In this document: positions 1 to 5,877 of the stretch, piece after piece
Layout: every line of letters begins with the position of its first letter
How positions within the stretch are numbered: position 1 is the first letter of the stretch
Assembly: GCA_015711875.1 (NCBI GenBank)
Contig: JACVJG010000213.1
Location: forward strand, 1-5,877
Direction of reading: 5' to 3'
Length of the DNA stretch: 5,877 nucleotides
From: Candidatus Solincola jinzensis
Lineage (GTDB): Bacteria > Actinomycetota > Geothermincolia > Geothermincolales > RBG-13-55-18
Position numbers and translations under genes: made by a program
Notes under the pieces: model-generated
The model's database searches: none
Seen by the model: the letters and a program-made list of their open reading frames with translations, nothing else
Told to the model about the DNA's origin: nothing

Positions 1-715
1 TGCGGTGCATCTTCTCGTCGCTCACCGTCACCAGCAGGGGCACGATGAAGGCGTCGGGGAACTGCTGCGGCGCTATGAAGCCCGGCACGATATGCGCCCC
101 CTCGATGATGATATGCGTTCCCTCCTTCAGGGCGCGGTTGATGATCGCCCTGACGCCCACCAGCACCGACAGGCTCTGCTCCCGGAACCCCGCCACCACC
201 GGGTCGACGTGGGGTGGGAGGGGATGGATGAGGGCGGTATCGGCGTCGAAGGAGGAGGTATGGATGGTGGGCATGAGCTCGCGGGAAAAGAAAGCGCGCA
301 TGACCTCGCGGATGGCGTCGGTGGAGACTATGCGCACGATGCTCAACCTGGTCGCGAGCATGGTCGCTATGGTAGATTTTCCCACACCGGTGGAGCCGCC
401 GATCAGTATGACCAGCGGCTTGTTCAGGCTGCTGAAGGAGATATAGCGCCAGTAGTTGACGGCATAGTGCTCCCCCACCCGCTCGTTGAGGAAACTGTAG
501 ATCAGCTTGCGCAGCTCAGCCGTCTGGATCTCCAGCCTGCCCTCTCGGATGAGATGCTCCTCAATATCCGAGGCCACGGTGTAAGCCCTGCCCGGGGATA
601 GACCGGAGGCCATGATGGCGTTTGCGGTCAACCCTTTGGAAAAGGGGACCCTGTGGTGCTCCTCGTCCAGGATGGTTATGCGGTCTTTCCTTTTTTTCTC
701 TTCCTCTAACGGCAT
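1..715 (-). CDS. pgk2: 2-phosphoglycerate kinase with N-terminal ATP-cone (3' end cut by window edge)
   Basis: Predicted cytoplasmic kinase that phosphorylates 2-phosphoglycerate with ATP to 2,3-diphosphoglycerate, the first step to cyclic 2,3-diphosphoglycerate. I translated it from the minus strand; 238 residues are visible and the C-terminus lies beyond position 1 (family members are about 300 residues, so perhaps 60 are missing). Residues ~12-95 look like an ATP-cone, including PFSKG (24-28), a nucleotide-sensing fold known at the N-terminus of archaeal 2-phosphoglycerate kinases. A Walker A loop GGSTGVGKST follows at 106-115, then STDAIREVMR at 131-140 and EGAHIVPG at 205-212, both typical of this kinase family. 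The first ten residues are highly charged (EEEKKRK). The ATG at 715-713 is favoured by GGAG five bases upstream and by a 10-base overlap with the end of cpgS, which suggests translational coupling. Pairing with cpgS strongly supports the assignment. The alternative is a related P-loop kinase of unknown substrate. Confidence 0.88.
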   Translation of the reverse strand, partial: MPLEEEKKRKDRITILDEEHHRVPFSKGLTANAIMASGLSPGRAYTVASDIEEHLIREGRLEIQTAELRKLIYSFLNERVGEHYAVNYWRYISFSSLNKPLVILIGGSTGVGKSTIATMLATRLSIVRIVSTDAIREVMRAFFSRELMPTIHTSSFDADTALIHPLPPHVDPVVAGFREQSLSVLVGVRAIINRALKEGTHIIIEGAHIVPGFIAPQQFPDAFIVPLLVTVSDEKMHR

Positions 716-2049
716 GATCTCTCCATGGCCTTATCCCATATGGCCTCGAAAAACTCCTCCAGGTCCGTTTTCCGCCCTTGAGGCTCCGGCACGTTGTGGA
801 AAAAGACCAACTCCTTGCCTCTGCTCCGCGCGTATTCCGCCACCACGTCAACCGCGGCGGCCTTGAGTTCGGTGAGCACCACCTCCGCGTCGTCCGCGCT
901 CCTCAGATCGCACACCAGCCGGTCCCGCTGCGAGAGGCTGTAGCAGCTCCCCACCACTTCGCAACCTTCCCTTTCCCGCAGGTGCCCCTCCAGGAGTTCC
1001 TTCGCCTCAACGGGCGCGGTCGCAACCAGAAAAACCTTCCGGCCGCGGATGGGTTTCAAGGGATGAGGCCTGAAAATCGTGCTTAGGACAACGACATCGC
1101 CACTTATCCACTTTATCCTTTCGCGGAGTTCCTGGATTTTTCGGGAAGGCGCGAAAGGCTCTTCGGCCATTGTAATGATAACACCGTCGGAAATCAAGAG
1201 TCGATAGGCGCCCAGGTATCCCAGCGCCTCATCCAATCCCTGCGCCGCGCTGATGACCAGCAAGGCGGCGTCGGTGCGAACCGGCGGGACGCTGGAACCG
1301 CTTCCTTCCACGATCACCACGCGCGCCGGAAGCCCGTTCGTAACCGCAGCGGCCTCGACGCAGTTGGTGACGAAGGGCTCCCCCGCCATGCCGCCCCCGC
1401 AACGCCGTGACCCTACCGTCGTCACCCCGGATATCAAGGCGTCCTCGTAATGGTCTGAGGCGGCGTGCAGCCCTTTTTCCAGTTCGCCCCGGAGATAGTC
1501 CTCGTCCACCGCCTTCTCCTCCACCACATAGGGGCGAGGGGGTCCTCCTCTGCCCATGGCCACCACCACTGGCTCCCGTCCCGTGCGCGCCAGGTAACGA
1601 GCCATCTCCGCGGAGACCGCGGTCTTCCCACACCGCTTGCCGGTGCCGATGACGGCGCAGGACGGCTTGGCGAGAACGCGCTCGCGGCGCGGTGGCCTGA
1701 ACTCGAAATCAGCGCCCCGGTAGGTGGCGCCGTGGGCTAGCGCCGTAGCGGCCATCCTCATGCGCTGAGCCGGCCCGAGCACGGGGAGGTCGCTCAGGTC
1801 CACGATCACGTCAGGCGCAAGATCGTCAAGGGTCTTGCCGAATTCTCTCTCCGCGTCCTCTGGAGCCACCAGGGGGCACCCTTGCAGTGACATCTCCGTG
1901 ACGTCCCGCAGCTTCTCCGCCCCACCCAGGAAATACAAGGCCACCGGTTCCAGTTTCTCCCTGGCCGCCAGCTCGCGCACCGCGTCTCGCACGGTGTCGG
2001 GATGGTGCTCGCCGTCCACCAGGAACAAAGCCCGTTTCCTCTCCGTCAT
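706..2049 (-). CDS. cpgS: Cyclic 2,3-diphosphoglycerate synthetase
   Basis: Predicted to use ATP to close 2,3-diphosphoglycerate into cyclic 2,3-diphosphoglycerate by forming an intramolecular phosphoanhydride. The protein is 447 residues, close to the archaeal enzyme (about 460). The N-terminal part carries VDGEHH at 11-16 and LGGAEKL at 41-47, which match my memory of the start of the Methanothermus enzyme. A P-loop GTGKRCGKT sits at 135-143, followed by VAMGRGGPP (163-171) and VEGSGSSVPP (247-256), giving a nucleotide-binding centre. There is no signal peptide or clear membrane segment. The ATG at 2049 has GGGAG seven bases upstream. The gene ends inside the start of pgk2 (shared ATGCCGTTAG), so the two are probably made together. 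What I see is the motif set, length and partner gene; the enzymatic reaction is inferred from the family. The alternative is an uncharacterised P-loop NTPase paralogue. Confidence 0.85.
   Translation of the reverse strand: MTERKRALFLVDGEHHPDTVRDAVRELAAREKLEPVALYFLGGAEKLRDVTEMSLQGCPLVAPEDAEREFGKTLDDLAPDVIVDLSDLPVLGPAQRMRMAATALAHGATYRGADFEFRPPRRERVLAKPSCAVIGTGKRCGKTAVSAEMARYLARTGREPVVVAMGRGGPPRPYVVEEKAVDEDYLRGELEKGLHAASDHYEDALISGVTTVGSRRCGGGMAGEPFVTNCVEAAAVTNGLPARVVIVEGSGSSVPPVRTDAALLVISAAQGLDEALGYLGAYRLLISDGVIITMAEEPFAPSRKIQELRERIKWISGDVVVLSTIFRPHPLKPIRGRKVFLVATAPVEAKELLEGHLREREGCEVVGSCYSLSQRDRLVCDLRSADDAEVVLTELKAAAVDVVAEYARSRGKELVFFHNVPEPQGRKTDLEEFFEAIWDKAMERSCR
721..724 (-). promoter_or_regulatory. 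Ribosome binding site of pgk2 inside the end of cpgS
   Basis: GGAG on the minus strand, five bases before the pgk2 ATG at 715-713. It lies within the last codons of cpgS, so ribosomes finishing cpgS are well placed to start pgk2. Confidence 0.7.
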
Positions 2050-2212
2050 CCGCCGTCTCCCTACTCCGAGAAGAAGAAAAGCCTGAAAACAAAGGGATGC
2101 CGCTCTGCGTCTTTTTTCCTCTGGCTTTCACGTCCACGCCCCGCGGCGAGGGCTTGCTCGGACACGGGCTGACCTGTGCCCCTCATTTCCATCGTCGGGG
2201 GCGCGGCATGCT
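2050..2212 (-). other. 163-base gap between the phosphoesterase and cpgS
   Basis: No gene recognised. On the minus strand AAAGCC can pair with a later GGCTTT that runs into a pyrimidine-rich TCTTCTTCT stretch just before the cpgS ribosome site (GGGAG, 2061-2057). The loop is about 40 bases, so a terminator call is not secure. No clear promoter boxes were seen. The gap leaves open whether cpgS-pgk2 has its own transcript. Confidence 0.4.
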
Positions 2213-3067
2213 TCAGAAATCTGAGCCGATGATCTCCCGTACCACCCCGGAGAGCTCTTTCTGGGTGTCGTTTACCCCCGCTCCGAACTGGGCTATCACG
2301 TCCCGCCCCCCGAAGGGATATTTGCGGAAGACCCTCACCAGGTCCTCCCTTATCTCGATCAAGTTGTAGCAGGGCTTGGTGTTGCCTCGCAGGCGCAGCG
2401 AGGATATGGTTCCCGCGTTCACCACGTAGAGATCCTCGAGTTTCCATACATAGGGAACGTGCTTATGCCCGGTGAGGACCAGATCAACGCCGGCGTATAC
2501 CAGCAACTCCAGGACGTCGCCGGCGTCGAAGACGATGTTCCTCTCCCTCCCCGTCCCCGGCACGGGCAGGAGGTGGTGGTGCAGCGCGAAAACCTTGAAC
2601 CCCTCCACGCCGTGAAAATATTCCACTATCCTCGCGTATTTCTCTCTCCCTATCTGCCCCGAGTCCAGATCCGGCTCGCTGGAATCGACTCCCATGATAT
2701 AGACCCCTGCCCACTCCAGGTTCTGGAAAAGGGGTCCGAAGAGCTCCTGGAAGTGCAGGTATCCCACGTTGCGCGAATCGTGGTTGCCCGGGATGATCAT
2801 CACCCGCTCGCATTCCAGCCCGTCTAGGTAGGACTTCGCCGTGAGGTATTCCTGACGGAAGCCCTCGTTGGTCAGGTCGCCGGTGACCACCACGATATCC
2901 GGTTGGAGCTCATTGAGTTCTAGTATGCATCGGTTCATGAGGTTGGCCACGAAGTGATAGGAGCCGATGTGGAAATCCGAGATGTGGGCTATCACCACCG
3001 GCGACTTGGTGACGGGAAATATCCTCGCAGGCATAGTTATCACAGCTCCGTCCGCGTCCTTCGCCAT
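2213..3067 (-). CDS. Calcineurin-like metallophosphoesterase, substrate unknown
   Basis: A 284-residue soluble phosphoesterase of the calcineurin-like superfamily, using a two-metal centre to hydrolyse a phosphoester. The full motif series is present: DFH at 31-33, GDLTNEG at 63-69, GNHD at 94-97, a histidine cluster at 163-165 and GHKH at 200-203. These cover the expected metal ligands, so it should be active. The size and the DxH/GD/GNHD/GHxH arrangement resemble the CpdA/Icc-type cyclic-nucleotide phosphodiesterase group, but that family is broad and does not fix the substrate. The ATG at 3067 is the first usable start but lacks a good ribosome site (GGAAGG lies about 16 bases upstream); an internal ATG at 3034, with GGAG 11 bases upstream, would remove 11 residues and leave the conserved core intact. 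It lies 63 bases after the apgM-like gene and 163 bases before cpgS, all in one direction, so it may serve the cDPG pathway, for example as a hydrolase of cDPG or 2,3-DPG. That role is inference only. Confidence 0.88.
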   Translation of the reverse strand: MAKDADGAVITMPARIFPVTKSPVVIAHISDFHIGSYHFVANLMNRCILELNELQPDIVVVTGDLTNEGFRQEYLTAKSYLDGLECERVMIIPGNHDSRNVGYLHFQELFGPLFQNLEWAGVYIMGVDSSEPDLDSGQIGREKYARIVEYFHGVEGFKVFALHHHLLPVPGTGRERNIVFDAGDVLELLVYAGVDLVLTGHKHVPYVWKLEDLYVVNAGTISSLRLRGNTKPCYNLIEIREDLVRVFRKYPFGGRDVIAQFGAGVNDTQKELSGVVREIIGSDF

Positions 3068-3130
3068 CGCTGCATGGAAGCCTTCCGATACGGGGAGGAC
3101 CTTCGCAATCCGGCCTCTACTCTCAATATA

Positions 3131-4351
3131 TCACATCGTGGAAGAGCCCCGTATCCCTCCGGCCTTTTCAAGGAACATGTCCATTAATTTCCATCCTTCG
3201 CAGGCGTGAAACGAGCCCTCCGCCACCGCCCTCTCATCGAACGCCCTGCACCCGTCTGGCGCCGCCTGCGGATAATAAATGGCGAAGGGCACGGGGTCGG
3301 CGACGTGTGTTCTCACCTCCAGGGGGGTAGGGTGGTCGGGGACGACCAGGAAAGCGAAATCCTCGCCCCAACGCACCGTCTCATCCAGCAGCGGCCCCAG
3401 GATGAGCTCGTCAATGCGCTCGAGGGCCCTTACCTTTTCCTCCCAGCTACCTTCGTGGCCCGCCTCATCCGGCGCCTCGACGTGAATGTACACCAGGTCA
3501 AGGCGGCGCAGGCACTCCCGCGCGTAAGCCGCCTTGGCGGAGTAATCCGTATCGTAGTATCCCGTCGCGCCGGGGACGTCCACCACCTCAAGGCCCGCCA
3601 GCTTTCCCAGCCCCTTGAGGAGATCGACCGCGGTGATAATGGCTCCCCGCAGGCCGTACTTCTGCGCGAAGGCGGGGAGTGAAGGGGTCCTTCCCTGCCC
3701 CCACGGCCAGATGAGATTGGCGGGAGGAAGTCCCTCTGCCACGCGCCGCCTGTTCACGGGATGCTCGGCGAGCAGGCGCCGAGAAAGACGCATGAGGGCA
3801 TTGAGCCGGGGCGCGCCCGGGCCTTCAGGCAATATGCCTTCTATCTCGCTGCCTACCACGTCGTGGGGCGGGAAGCAGCGGTCCTCCAGATGCCTGAGGC
3901 CCTTGAGCACCAGAAGGTGCCGGTAGCCTACGCCAGGATAAAAGGCGGTGAACTCGTCGTCCAGGCGCTCCCGCAGGGTGAGGATGAGTTCCCTCGCCTC
4001 CGCGGTGGTTATGTGGCCGGCGCTGTAATCGGCGAGTCGCCCGCCCCTCTCGGTCACCAGGTTGCAGCGGAACGCCACCTGCTCGGGTCCCAGTTCGATG
4101 CCCATGCTCGCCGCCTCCAGGGGTCCCCTGCCGCTGTAATATTCTCGCGGGTCGTAGCCCATGAGAGAGTAGTTGGCCACGTCGCTCCCCGCCGGCATGC
4201 CCTCCGGCACCGTCACCGCCGTGCCGCATATCCCCTCCCGAGCCAGGAAATCCATGTTGGGAACGCGAGCGGCCTGCAGCGGGGTCGCGCCTCCATGCCC
4301 CCGCAGCGGACGGTCCGCCGCGCCGTCAGGCACCAGCACCACGTACTTCAA
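3131..4351 (-). CDS. apgM: ApgM-family protein: cofactor-independent phosphoglycerate mutase or proposed homoserine kinase analogue
   Basis: A 406-residue alkaline-phosphatase-superfamily protein of the archaeal-type 2,3-bisphosphoglycerate-independent phosphoglycerate mutase family. Counting from the TTG start: VPDG with metal-ligand Asp9, AGSDVANYSLMGYDP (54-68) with candidate catalytic Ser56, SGRGPLEA (73-80), WPWGQG (215-220), EAPDEAGHEG (292-301) with Asp295 and His299, PDHPTP (338-343) with Asp339 and His340, and His349. All expected metal-binding positions seem present, and the length fits the family. The same frame stays open upstream into thrC, but family homology begins at the TTG at 4351-4349 (MKYVVLVPDG), with GGGGG eight bases before it. 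It follows thrC by 26 bases. Bacterial members next to hom and thrC have been classed (TIGR02535) as proposed homoserine kinases because thrB is absent there. True mutase activity, making 2-phosphoglycerate for the downstream kinase, is equally possible. The sequence alone does not decide. Confidence 0.88.
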   Translation of the reverse strand: MKYVVLVPDGAADRPLRGHGGATPLQAARVPNMDFLAREGICGTAVTVPEGMPAGSDVANYSLMGYDPREYYSGRGPLEAASMGIELGPEQVAFRCNLVTERGGRLADYSAGHITTAEARELILTLRERLDDEFTAFYPGVGYRHLLVLKGLRHLEDRCFPPHDVVGSEIEGILPEGPGAPRLNALMRLSRRLLAEHPVNRRRVAEGLPPANLIWPWGQGRTPSLPAFAQKYGLRGAIITAVDLLKGLGKLAGLEVVDVPGATGYYDTDYSAKAAYARECLRRLDLVYIHVEAPDEAGHEGSWEEKVRALERIDELILGPLLDETVRWGEDFAFLVVPDHPTPLEVRTHVADPVPFAIYYPQAAPDGCRAFDERAVAEGSFHACEGWKLMDMFLEKAGGIRGSSTM

Positions 4352-4359
4352 ATCCCACG

Positions 4360-4364
4360 CCCCC
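4360..4364 (-). promoter_or_regulatory. Ribosome binding site deciding the apgM-like TTG start
   Basis: AAAGGGGG on the minus strand, with the G run ending eight bases before the TTG at 4351-4349. A nearby GTG (4357-4355 region) is out of frame with the protein. The site supports a TTG start directly at the conserved N-terminal strand of the family. Confidence 0.65.
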
Positions 4365-4377
4365 TTTCTGCCTGCCC

Positions 4378-5433
4378 TTACAAGCCCAGTATCTCCAGTA
4401 TCTCCTCCTTGCGCGCCGGCACCGCCTTGGGCTCGCGCACGCATTCCACCGCCAGGCCGGGGTCCTTGAGCCCGTGTCCGGTGAGCACGCAAACCACCGT
4501 GGAGCCATCCGGTATCTCCCCGCGGGCGTGGGCCTTGTACAAGCCGGCCACCGAGGCCGCCGAGGCCGGCTCCACGAAAACGCCTTCGCGGTCCGCCAGG
4601 AGACGGTAGGCGTCCAGTATCTCCTGGTCGGAGACCATGTCGATACGGCCCTGCGATTCCCGCGCCGCCGCTACCGCGCGCTCCCAGCTCGCGGGGTTTC
4701 CGATCCTTATCGCCGTGGCCACGGTGCGCGGCTTCTCCACCACCTGTCCCCTGACGATTGGGGCGGCGCCTTCCGCCTGCCATCCCATCATGCGCGGCAG
4801 GTCCGAGATGCGGCCGGCCTCATGGTACTCGCGGTACCCTTTCCAATAGGCGGTGATATTGCCTGCGTTTCCAACTGGTATGAAATGGTAATCTGGCGCA
4901 CGTCCCAGCGCGTCGCAGATCTCAAATGCGCCTGTCTTCTGCCCCTCGATACGATGAGGGTTGAGGGAGTTCACCAGCACCACCGGGTATTCCTCGCTTA
5001 TCTCTCTCACCAGTTTCAGAGCCTGATCGAAGTTCCCTTCCACCGCGATCACCGTCGCGCCGTGGATAAGGGCCTGGGCAAGTTTTCCCAGGGCGATGGC
5101 CCCCTCCGGGATGAGCACCGCGCACCCTATGCCCGCGCGCGCAGCATAGGCCGCGGCCGACGCGCTGGTGTTGCCGGTGGAGGCGCAGATCACCGTCTTC
5201 GCCCCCTCCTCCAGGGCCTTGCTCACCGCCACGGTCATGCCACGGTCCTTGAAAGAGCCGGTGGGGTTGAGGCCCTCGCATTTCAAGAGCACCTTCAAAC
5301 CCAACTGGCCGCTTATGTAACCGGCTTCCACCAGGGGGGTGTTCCCCTCTCGCAGGGTGACCACCGGCGTGTCGTCCCCGACAGGAAGAAAATCCCTATA
5401 GGCGTCTATTATCCCCTTCCACTCGCCAAGCAA
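4378..5433 (-). CDS. thrC: Threonine synthase
   Basis: PLP-dependent enzyme converting O-phospho-L-homoserine to L-threonine and phosphate, the last step of threonine synthesis, in the cytoplasm. The 351-residue length is typical of the short, monofunctional threonine synthases. Motifs seen: REGNTPLV (28-35), [11 protein letters not shown] (56-66) with Lys62 as the Schiff-base lysine, [10 protein letters not shown] (83-92), the phosphate-binding PVGNAGN (186-192), EPASAAS (288-294) and LTGHGLKDP (317-325). The fold II core is complete with no frameshift. The start is TTG at 5433-5431, preceded by a near-perfect AGGAGG at 5445-5440 with a six-base spacer; no better in-frame start is present. 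It lies 273 bases after hom and 26 bases before the apgM-like gene. Its substrate requires a homoserine kinase, and no thrB-like gene lies in this window, which bears on the role of its downstream neighbour. Confidence 0.96.
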   Translation of the reverse strand: MLGEWKGIIDAYRDFLPVGDDTPVVTLREGNTPLVEAGYISGQLGLKVLLKCEGLNPTGSFKDRGMTVAVSKALEEGAKTVICASTGNTSASAAAYAARAGIGCAVLIPEGAIALGKLAQALIHGATVIAVEGNFDQALKLVREISEEYPVVLVNSLNPHRIEGQKTGAFEICDALGRAPDYHFIPVGNAGNITAYWKGYREYHEAGRISDLPRMMGWQAEGAAPIVRGQVVEKPRTVATAIRIGNPASWERAVAAARESQGRIDMVSDQEILDAYRLLADREGVFVEPASAASVAGLYKAHARGEIPDGSTVVCVLTGHGLKDPGLAVECVREPKAVPARKEEILEILGL

Positions 5434-5439
5434 TTCCTA

Positions 5440-5445
5440 CCTCCT
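5440..5445 (-). promoter_or_regulatory. Strong ribosome binding site of thrC
   Basis: AGGAGG on the minus strand, six bases before the TTG at 5433-5431. It decides the thrC start, since no ATG or GTG in frame lies nearby, and it indicates normal bacterial Shine-Dalgarno initiation in this organism. Confidence 0.85.
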
Positions 5446-5481
5446 CTCGACGCGCCACGTCGCCCGCCATGTCGCTCTGCT

Positions 5482-5554
5482 AAAAACGCCGCCGCGCCAG
5501 GGAAATCCTGGTCTCGCGCTGCTCACGCTCCCACCCCTTATCGCCAGCGCGGCG
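5482..5554 (-). terminator. Possible terminator/attenuator hairpin upstream of thrC
   Basis: On the transcribed strand CGCCGCGC (5554-5547) can pair perfectly with GCGCGGCG (5497-5490), followed by GCG and then five T (5486-5482). A second hairpin, CCAGG-ATTTC-CCTGG (5511-5497), sits just inside and shares one base with the outer arm, so the two could compete. The outer loop is long (49 bases), weaker than a classic terminator, but a T run in such GC-rich sequence is notable. It lies about 50 bases before the thrC start, so it would affect thrC and genes after it. Confidence 0.35.
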
Positions 5555-5706
5555 AAGTCACGATCCGTTTGTGGTCAGGAAAGTCGCTCACACGCCCATC
5601 TCGCCCTGTCCATGAGCGGGGTTTTTCCTTCCCTTGAGGGCATCCTTTTCCCGCCCCCTCTCCCGCCGCCTCCCCTGGCGAGTCTGCCGCTTTCTTTTTC
5701 TTTGCC

Positions 5707-5877
5707 TTATCCCAGTTCCTGGTCCTCCACCCGGATGACGCTGGCGATGCGGTTGACCGCCCCCAATTCCTCAAGACCCTTCACGGTCAGGCGTATGCTA
5801 CGCTCCGACACCTCGTGGGTGATGAGCACTATGCGCGCCTCGCTGCCCGTGCCGTGCTGGATCACCGATTTTATACT
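5707..5877 (-). CDS. hom: Homoserine dehydrogenase, C-terminal fragment (ACT domain; 5' part outside window)
   Basis: Only the last 56 residues are visible, ending with TAA at 5709-5707. The full enzyme reduces aspartate semialdehyde to homoserine with NAD(P)H, at the branch to threonine and methionine. The readable peptide includes SVIQHGTGSEARIVLITHEV, then a helix-like stretch SERSIRLTVKGLEELG, and ends ASVIRVEDQELG. This matches the end of bacterial homoserine dehydrogenases that carry a C-terminal ACT domain, the part that binds threonine for feedback inhibition; IVLITHE and ASVIRVE are the telling segments. The neighbouring thrC in the same direction supports the call. Whether a complete catalytic domain lies upstream cannot be seen here. 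Confidence 0.85.
   Translation of the reverse strand, partial: SIKSVIQHGTGSEARIVLITHEVSERSIRLTVKGLEELGAVNRIASVIRVEDQELG

Larger units (their letters stand above)
5434..5706 (-). other. 273-base hom-thrC intergenic region, possible leader
   Basis: This is unusually long for a gap inside a same-direction amino-acid block whose next gap is only 26 bases. No protein with family features could be read in it. It contains the inverted repeat with T run described separately, an 11-base near-direct repeat (5453-5463 and 5465-5475, one mismatch), a 5-bp hairpin (5448-5452 with 5458-5462) beside the thrC ribosome site, and purine-rich sequence just after hom. It may hold a promoter, an attenuator or both, but I see no clear -35/-10 pair. 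Confidence 0.4.

Noticed and set aside
3078..3090. Inverted repeat GGAAGGCTTCC before the phosphoesterase gene
   Set aside because: The arms are four to five bases with almost no loop and no T run; it is too small to be a terminator and could be chance.
3125..3130. TATATT on the minus strand between the apgM-like gene and the phosphoesterase, as a -10 box
   Set aside because: It is the most AT-rich spot in the area, but no acceptable -35 element lies about 17 bases upstream, and it directly follows the apgM stop codon.
3761..4609. Long plus-strand open frame of 282 codons
   Set aside because: It lies opposite the apgM-like gene and the end of thrC, both of which have full family motifs. Its translation is rich in Arg, His and Ala with no recognisable domain, as expected of a GC-rich antisense frame.
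4352..4783. 144-codon N-terminal extension of the apgM-like protein
   Set aside because: The extension is thrC sequence read in another frame, Gly/Arg-rich and without family similarity; the TTG at 4351 has a ribosome site and starts exactly at the conserved domain.
4474..5637. Plus-strand open frame of 387 codons
   Set aside because: It is antisense to thrC and the leader region, has low-complexity Arg/His-rich composition and no motif, and thrC is unambiguous on the other strand.
5575..5643. Possible 22-codon leader peptide on the minus strand in the hom-thrC gap
   Set aside because: It contains only one threonine and no run of regulatory codons, and its ribosome site is poorly defined in a generally G-rich stretch. 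Not enough to call attenuation by a leader peptide.
1..5877. CRISPR arrays, tRNA or rRNA genes, insertion sequences, phage or defence genes
   Set aside because: Reading both strands showed no regularly spaced repeats, no tRNA-like cloverleaf, no transposase or integrase motifs, and coding sequence fills most of the window with metabolic genes.

Overview
This window is a compact stretch of high-GC, apparently bacterial DNA. All six recognisable genes lie on the minus strand, so the transcriptional order runs from high to low coordinates: hom (3' end only) - thrC - apgM-like - metallophosphoesterase - cpgS - pgk2 (5' part only). No convincing gene was found on the plus strand; its long open frames are GC-driven shadows.

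Right part (about 3131-5877) is a threonine-synthesis block. It holds the last 56 residues of a homoserine dehydrogenase with an ACT-type tail, a complete PLP-dependent threonine synthase, and an alkaline-phosphatase-superfamily protein of the cofactor-independent phosphoglycerate mutase (ApgM) family. No thrB-type homoserine kinase is visible. ApgM-like proteins beside hom and thrC are the set that has been proposed, from context, to replace homoserine kinase. The 273-base hom-thrC gap holds a GC-rich inverted repeat followed by a T run on the transcribed strand and may be a control region.

Left part (1-2049) encodes a two-step pathway to cyclic 2,3-diphosphoglycerate (cDPG). A 2-phosphoglycerate kinase with an N-terminal ATP-cone would make 2,3-diphosphoglycerate, and a cDPG synthetase would cyclise it. 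cDPG is best known as a thermoprotectant or phosphate store of methanogenic archaea. The two genes overlap by 10 bases and look translationally coupled.

Between the blocks (2213-3067) is a calcineurin-like metallophosphoesterase with a complete metal-binding motif set and unknown substrate. Its position just upstream of the cDPG genes makes a cDPG- or 2,3-DPG-hydrolysing role a reasonable hypothesis. The ApgM-like protein could connect the two halves if it is a real mutase, because it would supply the 2-phosphoglycerate used by the kinase.

The organism is most likely a high-GC bacterium: it has strong Shine-Dalgarno sites, TTG starts, a bacterial-type hom/thrC block and a WGQG-type ApgM. A deep-branching actinobacterium-like lineage is my guess, not something the sequence proves.
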